Shown: positions 48,201 to 61,332 of the stretch, in pieces
Position numbering within the stretch: the first letter of the stretch is position 1
Layout: every line of letters starts with the position of its first letter
Assembly: GCF_004193775.1 (NCBI RefSeq)
Contig: NC_041005.1
Span: forward strand, 5,458,501-5,522,500
From: Glycine soja
Lineage: Eukaryota > Streptophyta > Magnoliopsida > Fabales > Fabaceae
Length of the DNA stretch: 64,000 nucleotides
Reading direction: 5' to 3'
The notes under the pieces: generated by a model
Seen by the model: the letters and a program-made list of their open reading frames with translations, nothing else
What the model was told of the DNA's origin: nothing
The model's database searches: none
Position numbers and translations under genes: made by a program

Positions 48201-50261
48201 CTCACGCTTGAAGCTACGAGGGATGGGCTTTCAGTAATAGAGAACACCAAGAAGAGTTTGGGCTTTGCGTAAATTCAAGTCTATGCAAATATTAAATAAA
48301 CCTCCTCCCTAAATTTATAAATATACCCCCCCCTTTCATTTTTTTCCCCCTAAAATTAAGTCTATAACTACCCTATTATCCAATAAGAATATTTTTTTAT
48401 ATATATACTTCTGTAACAGCAGTGGGCTTTTAAAAATCGGAATGGCGGCCTAGCTAAAACTGGTAGTGGGCTCCTAGCTAGGAGAGGAATAACTCTGCTT
48501 TGTTTTTTTTTTTTTTAATTAAAAGGCAGAAAATACAATGCATTGTCTCGAAAAACCTTTTTTTTTTTTAATTTAGGAAAAACATGTGCACTTCGAATTG
48601 AACAGAAAAATATTGGGATGGCACGCAAAAGCAGCAGTAATAATTATTGAACAACTCTGGATCCCTGCTTTTACGAGTTAAATACTTTCAACTAGTAGTA
48701 GTATTTATTTGGGAAAAACGCACAAAAACTTCTGCCAAATTTATAGTTAAAAAGGTTAATTAGGTAACTATGAACAATATAAATTCGAAAATTTGCCTTT
48801 GTTGTTTATTCTCATTACAGTTTTTGCTACTAAACCAACCCTAATAAATTTTCTTGGTGAGATAGTAATTTTGAGTGTTTGGCATATATCAGCCGTCCAA
48901 TGGAATCAAGGTTGATTATTAAAGAGTTCTTTCGAGTGTGTCGCGTGATGCTATATGATTATGTCCCATCCCATGAGAGTTCGACACGTGGCTTCTTGCT
49001 AATATCATCACTCTGCATACACTATGATTGAATGACATGTCCCGCATGTTGTCCAGCTGAATCAGAGTTCTTTTTTCTTGATCAATTTTGAGTTTGATTA
49101 CTTATAGCCTGTTTGTTAAGAGAGAAATTAGAGGGGGAGAGGTTGGGTTATTTGATAAATTTGAAAGACAGTGAAAATAATTTTTTTTTAAATATGAATT
49201 GCAAAATAATGGAAAATAAAAAGCGGTTTGAAAAAAATAAAATCATGATGCAATTTTTATTAGTAAAAGTAGACATTGTGCCGTTTTGATCTATTGGTTG
49301 ATAGAGGTTGGGGTTACTTTGGGGTCACCGACAGTGATAATCTGATGAAAGGTCAAATAGTTATGACTTTAGAGATAAAGGAAGACAAGGGACCAATGGA
49401 GAAAAAGACTCTTGGGGCTACGGGAAGCAAGCATGTGGATTAGTAGGGTACATATCCTAACCAAACTCTTCAATCTCCCCCAGTCCTTAACTTTTCTTCA
49501 TAACCACTGGTTTTTTTTCACTACAATTTAGCCAACTGATAATAGTACTAATAAATACTTTTTTGATTAATATTTTATTAACATGATTTTTAACTGAAAT
49601 ATTTTTATTAAACGAAATATAAAACTATTTAAATCAATTAAACCATTGAGTGATATTCAAGAAATATTGAAGATTAAACACTTATTTGTCAACTAATTTC
49701 AAGATAACAAATAACAATGTTAAAAAAAGCATTTTTTATTCAATATTAAAGAATATTTGTTACTACCATTTGTTGAATTTCTTCACGAGTGATAGTACTT
49801 GAAAGAAAAGAAGAAAAAAAAGGTAAAATAGATTTGATGGTATCCCATTGTGCTCACTGCTGACAGTGTTCAGCAATTTTGGAAGTCGAGAAGTAATTAA
49901 CAAAAAGCAAAATCTAGAGTACAAGTTAAGTTACGTTTTTTTTTTTTTTTTAATTTCTATGCACAGACTTTATCCAATAGAAAAATTTAAGTGAAATGGA
50001 TCTTAAGAATTAAATAAGATTAGGACATATTTAGACTTATTGAGTGTTTATAAACATATTTATTTATAGATCATCACGCAACAACATCCTCAAATTACCA
50101 ATAAGTTTGGAAACCCACTTGAGAAACATTTGTAGGTTACACTTCCTTCTTATTACTTACCCACCCACAAATAATTAATAATAATGTGAGCCACATTTGG
50201 GGTTTGTCTCTCTTCATGAAACAGAGCACTCTGTTTCTCTTTCTCTCCCATAGTGCCCATC
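45226..50261. other. Intergenic, no gene supported
   Basis: 45226 to about 45560 is probable 3' UTR of the ANTH gene. The rest is AT-rich. The frame at 47340-47534 (-), ending in a Lys-rich stretch and WGYDAKS, has no homology I recognise. No RNA gene or bordered repeat was identified. Confidence 0.5.
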
Positions 50262-52659
50262 ATGCCCCGCCCAGGTCCCAAACCTTACGATTGCGTCAAA
50301 AGAGCTTGGCACAGTGAAATACACCAACCCATCAGAGGAACTCTCATTCAAGAAATTTTCAGGTCAACCCTCTCTCCCCAAAACACACACACCCAGAAAT
50401 AAAATAATTAAATAAAAAAAGCTTCTTCCTTTTGTTTCTCACTTTAATCTTTTTATTTTTTATTGTTGAATAATAATAGGGTTGTCAACGAGATACATGG
50501 GTCTTCTACTAAGAAGAACAAAGAGTACCAAGAGAAGCTACCCGTTGTTGTGCTCAGGGCAGAGGAAATTATTTACTCTAAAGCCAATTCCGAGGTAATC
50601 TTCCTTCTTCTTCGTTTCTTGCTTGCTTGCTTGTGTACTCAACTATTTTATTTTATGGTTTGCAAAACAAAAAAGGAAAATAAAAATGACTTGAGGGTTA
50701 TTTTATTTCTTGAGGAGGTGGAAAGAGAAATATCACGAGGATTAAAAAAAACTTTTTTAGTGTTTAATAAATAATAAATTTGTTTTTTTGGGTAGGCTGA
50801 ATACATGGACCTTACAACACTTTTGGAAAGAACAAATGATGCTATTGATACAATAATTCGACGTGATGAGCATACAGAAACTGGAGAGTATTTGCGCCCT
50901 TGCATCGAAGGTAGTATTTTACTTTACTCAACTCTTATTATATCAAGTTGCGCCATTTCTGTTTAGTTTGTTTCATTTAACCAAAGGAGTAGCAACTTAA
51001 GAGAAAAAAAATAACAACAAAGGTTGCAACTTTTGTTCATTCATATCAAGAATTAACAAATAAAAAGGAGAAAAACGTTTTCAGTCTTCAGTTTTTACGA
51101 TCTCCGTGCACCCATTATTTCATGCTAAAAATAGAGCAGGAAAATCTTTTCTTTTCCTGCACCAACGGGTGAAATTGAACTTGGTAGGTAGTACTATAAA
51201 AATTAAGTAGTGTAAAAAAATGCTTTCTTTTAACACTTTGTTTGGTATGAATAGAATTAGAAGGAACTTTAAAAGAAAAGTATAGAAAAAGCACTTTTCT
51301 TGCTTGGTTTTCTGATTAGAGAGGAAAGAGTGTTTATGTTTTTTGAGTCCTGTCTTAAAATGTCTTTCTCCCAATATGGTAGAAAAAGAGGAAGACTAGC
51401 ATTTTTAGATTAAATTAAAAGGACTAGTATCATTTATGTAGAGGTGGTAAAATGTGCTGCTCTACACCCCAGTTGGTTCAATGCAGGTTGGGCACTATAG
51501 AAGGTTGGGTGGAAAAAAACTTGAATTTAACTTTTTTAAAGCTATTGGCAGGTTTTTGCATACCAAAACCCCATTGAGCCAGGATCGGATTGGCTAAAAC
51601 GGCCCGAGTTTAATTTGGCCTTAAAATTGAAATCATACGTTTTATAAGAGAAGTTCAGACCGAGCTGTTTAGTTCAACCTATTTTGTATATGTGTATTTA
51701 TTAGAGTTTTTATATTATTTTATAAATATATGTTTTTCTTTTTTTTATCCAGTCAAATAAACGGATTAAATTTTACTTTTATTTCTTTTCATTTTCTCTT
51801 GTCTAAGACATCTCAAAAAATACTAATTTCTTTTCTTCTACCTTCTTCTGGGAATCAAATGTAAGAGAACGAAAATGCCGTTGGTACGATTTTTTCGGAC
51901 GAAATCATGTAAGAAAACAGTGTACCATGATTTACACATGCATTGTGAAGACGTCGTACGAAAAAAAAAATCGTGTAGTCTAGCAGTGCTCTAAAATATT
52001 AAAATAAGTAATCATCGGAAAACGGATAAAAACAAAACATTTTATTTAACGAAAGTATAAATTTTTCCACTTTCCAATATCTAAAAATGCACTAATTGGT
52101 GAGAAGTGTTTGATACATATATATGCTATGGTGTTTTTCCTTCTTCGTTTGATATGGTTCAGCTGCTCTAAGTTTGGGTTGCTCCTTAACAAAAGCCACA
52201 AGGAGTCAACGCAACAACCAACGATGTTACTTAAGTCGCAGCACTGAAGAGGTTCCAAAACTTTCTTATGGCACGTTGCATAATACCGCAAATACGAAGG
52301 ATCATAATAACACAAGGTCTCAATGTGTGTCCGAGAATGTACCTTCAGCTAGTAAAAAGCAATGCGTGGAACACCAACCGCCACCAAAATTGTTTTCAGT
52401 TTATCCTCTGTACTATGGGAACAACAACAACATCCAACTTGGCAATTCACAACATCATCATGGGTTCAAAGTATCACATGTATCTGTTTCTCACACTGGT
52501 GGACCTGCCCTTGTGGGTGGTGATGGTGCTAGGAATCTACTAGCCCATAACTTAAAAAATTCTTCAAATGGGGGATCCCAATCATTCATTATTAATGGGG
52601 ATTTTGAGAATCCATGCACAAGAAAATGTGATCTATCATTGAGGTTAGGACCCCCTTAA
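50262..52659 (+). CDS. Conserved plant protein of unknown function (275 aa)
   Basis: Exons 50262-50362, 50480-50594, 50796-50910 and 52163-52659; GT/AG borders; 828 nt, giving 275 aa. The N terminus MPRPGPKPYDCVKRAWHSEI is followed by PIRGTLIQEIFRVVNEIH, KLPVVVLRAEEIIYSKANSE, AEYMDLTTLLERTNDAIDTI and IIRRDEHTETGEYLRPCIEA. This half is strongly conserved across plants in my memory. The second half is low-complexity (Asn, Ser, His, Pro) and ends in CDLSLRLGPP, which contains an LxLxL pattern like an EAR repression motif. The Arabidopsis counterpart by position is AT4G32295, which I recall as labelled 'histone acetyltransferase'; I see no acetyltransferase motif here, so I do not adopt that name. 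The third intron is 1.25 kb and holds AT-rich repeat-like DNA. Function unknown. Confidence 0.85.
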
Positions 52660-54493
52660 TGTACCATCGACCCCTAGTTTTGAAAATGGTCAGATTCAGG
52701 AAACTGAAGTTAGAAACAATCTAATTTGTTCGGACCTCTCAGAACGGTAAAAAGTTGGAGCTTCAAGGACAATTATGTGAGAATGCAACCAACAACGGTA
52801 CAATTAACTGAACGCAGATTTTAGATGTTTTGCTTGAAGCCTAAGATAGTGTGTACTAACTTTGAGAAAACTGTGATCTCTAGTGTGTGATTTGCTATGC
52901 TTCTTGGAAAGCCTAGGCATGTGTTACTACTAATGGGTTATGTAAATAACAACTACTATCAGAAGTATAACCGTGGATTAGCATGTGTTTAGTTTTGAGT
53001 AAATTATTCACGTTTTGTTAGTGTGTTTGGTTTTGTATAAATTATCATGCTCGATTTCTAACGAAATTGGTTTTGCATAAACCAGACACTTTAAATGGTG
53101 GGTCCTCTACTGTAGTAAAATGCGTCATTTCCACGTTAGGTAACTTGTGCAATATCAATGTTCACGTCTTACCAACTAGATGAACATGGCTTCCCCTGTG
53201 AATGCAATGTAGTGACTAGTGACAGTGGAATTATCTGGTGACTGTTAAGAAAGAAAATTAGTACTATTTTTTTATTATGAAGGCAAATTTATTATTTCAG
53301 GTTTAATAGTAACAAGATGGTGACCTCGCAATGAAACATTTCTTGGTACATGTGAAGGTACTCTTGAATTGGATGATGCCGACAAAAATAATTATCTATA
53401 CTTTTATTGGCGAATATAAGTTAGTGATTGATTTAATTGATAAAATATAATGATTTTAAATTCGGGTATCGTCTTAAAATTTCAATTGCTCACGTCTTGA
53501 ACCATTTATGACGTTATATGTCGTACAAGTTGAGAAATGTAAAGGTTTCATAGATTAAACATACAAGTAACACTCACCTATCATTGAGTAAACACCCGTT
53601 TATGTTAAGGGAAACTTTTTTTCAAACACACACTTGATTGATAAGGAATGGAAAATGATATAGTTGAAATTAATTACTAAAGAGAAAGAATAATAAAACA
53701 CATTCTCTCAAAATTAATTTATACACTTCAACTTTTGTCAAGAGAGTTGCATTCATCTTATTTTCATCTGTACAAGTATATATAAGATAAACAAAATAAT
53801 AAGTGAAAGATAAAAATCATGGTATACGGTAGACCAATGATAAACATATGCTCTACTTTTGGATGTATGAGTAGAAATAAGAGAGATAGAGAGAAACAAT
53901 AAAAGAAAAAATAATAATTTATGTAACAAATGATAGAATGAGAAACAAAGAGGATGGAAGATAGAAAAAAAATGAGGTATAAGTGGGGTGAAATGGTGCT
54001 AATTTTTTTACCTTTAAAAATTGATTGAAAAAAAAAGGAAATATAGTGGGCAAGAACAAGTACATGGCATCTCTACAAACACTCCTTTCGTTTTTCACCA
54101 AATAAGGATCAATCCCGAAAGGATGCCTACTCTATGAACTAATGATGCTCATATAATATTCTTGATCATCAATTTCAGTAAAAAAATCGATCACATGGTC
54201 AGAAGTTGTCAGCAAACAGCGGCACAGCCGCTAAAAACTGGATTTCTTGTGAATTAGCATTTTCTGGTGGTAACAATTGCTCAAGGTCAACCAGCAGAAA
54301 ACATTCCTTGCACCAATTTGATGTGGAGATGCAATTTTTCTCTGGCCCAGCATATCTACCTAAGATTGCGATATAACCCCAAGGTTTAAAGCATTGATCA
54401 TATACACGTTCAAATTTCAAAGATTCTGCACATGTTCATTGGGTGACGACTCACAAGGCCCTGATGAATGTGCCTACCTAACTGGCTACGTAG
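52660..54493. other. Space between convergent genes
   Basis: Contains the 3' UTRs of the 275-aa gene (left) and of the minus-strand EEIG1-like gene (right). The frame at 54199-54420 (-) lies in the latter's presumed 3' UTR; it is Cys-containing but unrecognised. No other feature is seen. Confidence 0.5.
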
Positions 54494-57375
54494 TTAGGCT
54501 TCTAAAGAACCACTTTCTAAGAGAGACCACAAAGAATCAGCTGAAGCAGATGAGGATGATGAAGAGCTATAATGGAAATCAATCTGCAATTGCCGGTGAA
54601 GATAGGGACTTGAAACACTCCATTTCTTCTCCTCCTTCTCCTCCTTCTCTAGTTGCCAAAGTGGTATTGCAGCAAGAAACCGTTTGATGAACTCTTTACA
54701 ACACTCTTTTCCACGGCAAATTTTCTCACGGCTTGCACCACTAATTGGGACCTCTTTCGCTTTGTCTATTTTCCCATACATCACACTCGAATCATCAAAC
54801 TTGAGTATGAATGCTTGTTGACACCCCTCATAAAGTCTCTCCCCCAAAGAGTCAATGATGTAGTAAGCATCCGCTTCTACCTTCAACACAAAGAAATGGT
54901 CGTTCCAACTCACTATGTAAACTCTTGACTCCTTATCACCCACCTTGCTCTTTATCTCGTTCCAAATTTCATCAAAGGACATGGCTCCTTTCAAGCACTG
55001 GAACTTCTCAGGGGAGAAAAAACCCGTGTAAGATTTCTGAGGGAGAACAACAAGAGGTCTGAGATTGGCTTCTATGACTGTCTCTAGATCGAAATGCTTA
55101 TCTGGGAAGAGCTTTGAGTAGTCATCACTGTTGCATAGCCTTCTCCATTCAGATGAACCTTGTGTGATGAGTCTCTCAAATTGTGCTCTTGTTGGCATAC
55201 CGTGGTTGGTATGGAGCCAGTGCGCTATGAGTGCAACTAAAACCGTGCACGCACTCTCACCGGAGGCTCGTTCACTCATTTGGTCAAAGGAAGCAAAAAA
55301 CACATTGGTTTTGAGCTTTGTTTGCCCATCTCTACTTGAAAAGTCCTTGTATTCCCAGCTTCTTGAATTGCCTTTTTGGTATAATAATTGTGGAGAAAGT
55401 TTATCTGATTTCTGCAATAACTTAACAAGAAAATTGTCTAATTAGTCTACAAAAAAAAGTGACCTACAATAATAATGAAGGGGTAACATAAAAGATGAGG
55501 TAACAACTAACCGTGAAAGGAGCAGGATAGGAGGTTTGAGTATTGAGGCTTCTATTCCGTGGCAAGTGGGACAAACGAGTCTTTGCTGTCTCCGAGGTTG
55601 TAAAGCTCTCAGACCCGTTTGAGAGTGTTGACCGTGCGTTGGGGATTCCACCGCTGTTGCTACTGCTGCCACTGCTTGTGGTGGAATCGTACGAGTCATC
55701 CGAGTCAAACACGGGGGATCTATCCGAGTCATGAGGACTCGTTTGTTCCGATTCATCAAACTTGCCTTTGTTTTTCTTTCCCAAGCTTGCCAAGTACTTC
55801 ACTTCCTTTATAATCCCTCGTTTCTTCTCTGACTGGACCCAGTTTTTTCCAAAGGGTCCTGCTGAGTCACCATTAGAATCCCTCAACTTCAATAATCTCA
55901 TAGAGACCTGTTAAAAAGTTTTCGTTACCCACTGAGAAATTGTAATCTTTTTTCCACATTTGTGTAATTTTCTATGCTAGATGAGGTTGTCAAATTACGT
56001 TTGCTAGAAAGAAAAGATCCAACAATTATAATAACAGTTATTAACAAAGATTCCACACTTCTTTTTCAAAATTTTATTTCTAATTAGTTGGATTCATATA
56101 TTAATTCTTATTAACACAAAGTAGATACATACAAGTTATGCATTTCAGTTCATACTTGATAATTCTCTAAATAGTAAAAGAAGTTAATCTAAATGCATTT
56201 TGGCTGTGAACCACAAATTATAAGTATTAATTTTATAATAATTATTTTTAAAATTAAACTTAACAAAAATAAATAATTAGTTGAATGTCACAGTTTTATA
56301 GAAATTAAATGCATGATAAAAAAAATTGAAAAAATATATAAAATGTAGATTAGTAATATTTCTGACACATACATATTATTAAAAAGTAAAAACAAAAAGA
56401 AAAGACAAGTTCTTTCCTTAATCACGGTCAGATTACGTTATTTTGAAAGTGAATTGCCACAAGAAATGACCGAGTGATAGACGAGAGTCATGAGTTCAAA
56501 CAACAAAATATGACATTAGTAATTTGTTTCATGAGTTTGCATCCACACATACATAGAAAATTTCAACAAAATAGCCAAGTGTTAATTACTTTTCACTTTT
56601 GCTGTATGTGCTTATGAAAGGGGTTTGACTAACTAAGGCCAAAAGGCACATATAATAAATTATATTAATAAGTTTTTTAAAATTAAAATAAAAACAGAAA
56701 AGAAAATGAAAATGGAGCGTACCAAAAGGGTAGCTTCTATGCATAAACCATTGACCTTTAATTTGATTGGAAGCCTTCTTTGAAAGTCATGATGAGAAGT
56801 GAACTGCGTCTTCTTCTCCTTCCTCACCACCAATTCTGCCACCGCAACGCTCATTTCCGCTTTTCCGACCGCCGTCATTTTCGCTTTCGATTCTCCCGCA
56901 TTTCCCTCTCCCTACATTTCATTTTCAAACAATTTTTATTAAAACACACATAATAAATAAATTAACAAATATATAATGTTAGTGACAGAACAGAAGAAGT
57001 TATTGTTGTTCTTACATATAAGACATGAAATGCGATGTCGCAAACATCGAGGGAGTGGTCTTTGAGGAGGAGATGAAAACCGCATAGGTCGCGTGCTTCC
57101 CATGCGAGAGAGGGTGATTTGGAACTGAGGAATCTGCGGGAGCATGTGGTGTGACTGTGAGTGTATCGTCGTTTGGAAAAGGGAACGAGTGGGAGAGGTG
57201 TCGTTTCTTTCTTGGTGGCAATCCCCGTAATTTCAAATGCGATCCTGTCGTTTGCGGCGCCGAGCCTGGCTCCGAAGAGGCCTAATTCGAGCTTCAATTG
57301 GGTCAGCTTCACGGCGTGTTGTTGTTTGTTGGGCTTCCCCGACAACCTCGTGACCCAGCACTTCATCGGCGGCAT
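54494..57375 (-). CDS. EEIG1/EHBP1-family (NT-C2-like) protein
   Basis: Exons 57375-57016, 56911-56723, 55907-55512 and 55411-54494; all junctions are phase 0; 1863 nt, giving 620 aa. Exons 1-2 (about 183 aa, MPPMKCWVTRLSGKPNKQQH; LKLELGLFGARLGAANDRIA; VAVAELVVRKEKKTQF; RLPIKLKVNGLCIEATLL) have the strand pattern of an N-terminal C2-like domain. Exon 3 is charged then Ser-rich (DSDDSYDSTTSSGSSSNSGG), likely disordered. Exon 4 carries the conserved C-terminal block: GESACTVLVALIAHWLHTNH, GSSEWRRLCN, FPDKHFDLETVIEANLRPLV, FQCLKGAMSFDEIWNEIKSK and VYIVSWNDHFFVLKVEADAY. I recall this block from Arabidopsis AT5G04860 and AT2G25460 relatives. A role in membrane traffic or organelle movement is inferred from the domain name only. 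It converges with the upstream 275-aa gene. Confidence 0.82.
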
Positions 57376-60300
57376 CGTTCCGTCTTATCTTAATTAGCTC
57401 AAAGTTGTGTTTGGTCGGAGGAAGAAACCATGGATGGGTTTAAGGTTTTGAAAAGACGAATGATAGAAGAAAGAAAAGAGGGAGAGTGTAACACAATGCT
57501 ATGGGGAGTCGGAGTCAAAGAGGAATGAGTCACAGTTTCTCAGTTTCCATATTTCCGTGTCAAAGGACCGCCACAGTCTTCACGATTTATATATTATCAC
57601 GATATTTCATTTATTTTATTATGAACACACGCTTGCTTATTGAATATTTGTAAATACTCCTTTTGTTCGCCAATGGATTCGTTTCGTGACCATAATAGAA
57701 TAGATTAAGATATTTGTTATAAGGAATAGAGTATAATCAAAACAAAATAAGTTTTAATCTTTTTTTTTTGCATAAAAATATTATATAGAGAGAAAGAAAA
57801 AAAAAAGTTTTTATCTTATTTTATTGTAATCCAACTTTTCGTTAGAATAAAAAACACACTAAAACAATATAATGGGATAAGCAATAGGATAATATTATTA
57901 TATTTTATTAACGTAACGAATTATAATATAATATAATAATTATCATATTTTCTCTACCAAACAGATCCTAATTTGTTATTTATCATTTCCCCCCTAAAAT
58001 ATTGGTATAAATTATTCACCATTAAAAGTATTGACCAATTTTTGTTTAAAAATATGAGTTTGTTTAAAATTATGAGCACATAAAAGTAAATATTTTTTAT
58101 TTCATATTTGAAATCATAATTTAAACCCTGAATAATTTATTTAAAGGATACAAATTAACTATTATTATGTGTGTCAACCAATGTTGATCTTTATTATTTT
58201 ATTTATACTCTTCATTTTACAAAATTTTATAGTTTAAAATATCAGTAGTCCCTTTAATGATTATTTCATTTAAATAACATTTATTTTATTCTTTAATGAC
58301 AATAAAAAAAATAATTGAAGTATAATAAGAGTAAAGTAAACCACATTTTATTAAATCAAACACTAAATATTAAAGTAATAAATATTTATAATTTTAAGAA
58401 TTAAAATGAGAATTGTTTAGTCCTTTAAAGTTGGGTAAGTATTTTTTTTAGTCCTTAGAAAAATAATTTATTTTTATTAATCCCTCAAATTTTTTGAAAA
58501 TTTACTTTAGTTCCTCTTTGTTCAATGGTTTCATAATTTATAATGATTTTTAACTATCAAAATTTATTTTTATTTTTTATAAAAATGACTTCTAAAGATC
58601 TAAAATAGTCAAAATATTTTATTTGTATGATTTGATTATCGTTTTACACACTCTACTCTGCATGACTTAAGAAAGAAAATAAAAAGATTGATGTAGAATT
58701 ATCATGATTTTTTTACAAATTTTAACGATTTTAAACTATCACAAATGGTTTTTAAAGAAAACAAAATAAAAATATATTTTTGACGGTGACAAATCATAAT
58801 AAATTATAATATTATTAATGTAAAGAATGAGAGAGATTAAAAATAGTCTTTTAAAAATTTAAGGGACTAGTAAAAATAAATTATTTTTTAAAGGACTAAA
58901 AATATATTTAAATCTATAATAATTATGTAATTTAGCTTATAAATTTAAATTATGATAATAAATTAAAAATAATCACGAAATCGTATGAAACTAACCCGTA
59001 AAAAATTGATTTTATTTGATTTAAATTTGATATTATATTTAAATTAAACCAAATCGAACCGTATTTTAATTTTGTGTTTGATTTAAATGATTTTTTTATC
59101 TAGAATCAAACAGCATTATAAATATTTGTGTAAACACTCTAAAAAGGAATCAAACAGCTGGAGTAACCAATCAACATTTAACCTTAATAAGACCTCCATA
59201 GCCTTGTCGAGGTTGCTAATTGTGCTTCTATCTCGAAGTGGTTCCATTTAATGTTTCTGCATTGCCTGATAGTGCTGGGTGCTGGGAACACTCTATGAAT
59301 GTCATGTTGATGATGGGAATCCAAGGAGTCCACGTACACTTTGTCGTTAAAAACCGCACCATTAATTTCTGGATCGCCAAATAAGCCGCAAATGGGATGC
59401 AAAAAGCTGGCCACTGTTTCCGATCGTTTAAGTTCGGAGCCACAACGAATATAACTCCAGTTAGATGCCAAAATGGCGCGGAAAAAAATTCATTTAAACT
59501 AATAACTTTTTTTTAAAAAAAATTATCCTCATTACTTTAATAAAAAAAATTCATTTATCATGGTTTTAATATTACACTGTTTAATTTAAAATTTAACAAA
59601 ATATTTGGTCATTAAATAAAAAACAACATCAATTTAATGGTTACTGGAATTTAAAACTATGACAACCTAAAAAATATTTTTGTTCTCAATGAAAAAATTA
59701 CATTGCATGAATATATATTTTATGTATCTTTTAATTTTATTTTATTTTTACTGAAATGTCACTTTTAACTATTAGTGTTGTGTTTGGGAATCAATTACGT
59801 TGAACGTAATTGGCGTTCTTTCAAAAATAACAAAGGAGTCAATTCTGTTTTTGTTGTCTTCAAATGCACAAATAGCCGTTTAGATGCATTGGAATTTGTG
59901 CAACCAAGGTTTTAACGGGAAAAAAATATGTACTAGATAGTCCACAAGTAATTTAATTAAATACTTATATTTCAAAAAGTTAGTTTAATAAATTTTAGTT
60001 AAATATATTTTTTCATCTTTTAGTTAATTTATCAATTATTTTTTTTGAAACATAATCTTGATAACTTTAATTGAAACTCTTTACTAGATTAATAAAATTT
60101 CAATCTAGAGAAGGGATTAATACCCATAAAATGATTAGATGACGTTTATATTTAGCATATGATCATGATTAGGTTAAATTTCTCCGTGAGAATACCTAAA
60201 ACTAATACAACTCTCATGTAAAATAATTAACTTTAAGATTTTATGGTTAAAAAATAAAATTATTTGTTAATCGTATTATATTATATTTGTTAATTTATGC

Positions 60301-60942
60301 ATTATTTTCATATAGTTTAAAGAGTTTGATGATTATATATTAATTGTATAAAATATTTTTATTTTGTTAGTTAATCTTAAAATAATTATTTTAAAAGTCA
60401 ATAAATTTAAAATATGATAAGTTGTGATCAGATTGTAAAGTATACCGTGGTCTGCGCATGACATTTTTTCTTTAGTTTAAATGCGGCGGTTATTCGCTTT
60501 CGTAAAATCAAGGGTTAATCAAACCCAGAAAAAAAACAAGAAGCAAGGCTTAAAAGGAACGTTCTGGACTTAAATACTGTGAAATTGTCGATGAAACGGA
60601 ATTGAGTTTAAGCGGGTAGGTAGTGATTGTTTAATGTGTGTTCATACTTGGCACAGTGATGCGACATGGATGGATAATTTGCAAAGCAAAGACTCGGTTG
60701 GTGAAGAGCCAGACACGTCAACCCTTTACCTTTTCAAATTAAAATCTGACACAAATTCACCCACTTCTTCTATCGTGCTTGTCAGAACTAACACTTCAGC
60801 CTCACCTTTCAAGAGAAACATTAAATTGGCTCCCTTAATAACTTTTTTTCTCCTTTTCTAATGGAAGTATAAAAAATTTATGATTTTTTCATACTAATTA
60901 TAAGAGTAATGTGAAAATGAACGTAAAAAAAAATTATAAAAT
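57376..60942. other. Gene-poor region with a foldback element
   Basis: 57376 to about 57600 is the promoter side of the EEIG1-like gene. The frame at 59184-59471 (-, 95 codons) is open but unrecognised and isolated. 58441-58905 is an inverted repeat (separate entry). The frame at 60634-60861 has no support. Confidence 0.5.
58441..58905. mobile_element. Foldback element with AGTCCTT/AAGGACT arms
   Basis: The left arm TTTTTAGTCCTTAGAAAAAT, AATTTATTTTTATTAATCCC is mirrored by the right arm GGGACTAGTAAAAATAAATT and ATTTTTTAAAGGACTAAAAA. The centre is AT-rich. It resembles the elements at 15334 and 26609 in style. Non-coding. Confidence 0.6.
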
Positions 60943-61325
60943 AAGCAAAATTCAAATTTGGTCTCCAATTTATTTTTAGTTTCGAATTTGGTTCTCTTAT
61001 CATGTAAAATCGTATAATTTTGATCCCTTAGGACACAATTCAATGGTGACCGTTAATAAGTGATGTTCACTTTCATGCATCATGTTCTTATTGGATGACT
61101 GTCATGTTGTGATTAGATGTCAACTCCTTAAAAAATAAAATGCTTTGTTTTCATTGATCAATCAGAACATCACACACGTGACCGTCATCATCCAACAAGA
61201 ACGTGACACATGACAATCAACATCATTTGTTAACGGTAAACGTCCAATCGTGATATGGAAGATCAATATTACACGATTTTACAAAATAGGACCAAAAACC
61301 GGAGACCAAAAATATAATTTTGCTT
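60943..61325. mobile_element. 383-bp TIR element with 7-bp target duplication
   Basis: The ends are AAGCAAAATT and AATTTTGCTT, flanked by ATAAAAT on both sides (60936-60942 and 61326-61332). Inner pairing extends far: TTTGGTCTCC against GGAGACCAAA, GTAAAATCGT against ACGATTTTAC, and TCTTATTGGATGA against TCATCCAACAAGA. It is nearly a complete palindrome without coding capacity. Confidence 0.82.
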
Positions 61326-61332
61326 ATAAAAT

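Noticed and set aside
50463..50774. Plus-strand frame running through exon 2 of the 275-aa gene
   Set aside because: It reads through the intron after the GTAATC donor; only 50480-50594 is exon.
54199..54420. 73-codon minus-strand frame downstream of the EEIG1-like gene
   Set aside because: It lies in the presumed 3' UTR after a proper stop codon, has no splice junction linking it to the gene and no recognised motif.
59184..59471. 95-codon minus-strand frame beginning MASNWSYIRCGS
   Set aside because: Isolated, with no neighbouring exon and no family pattern that I know. It could be a fragment of a dead gene, but nothing supports a call.
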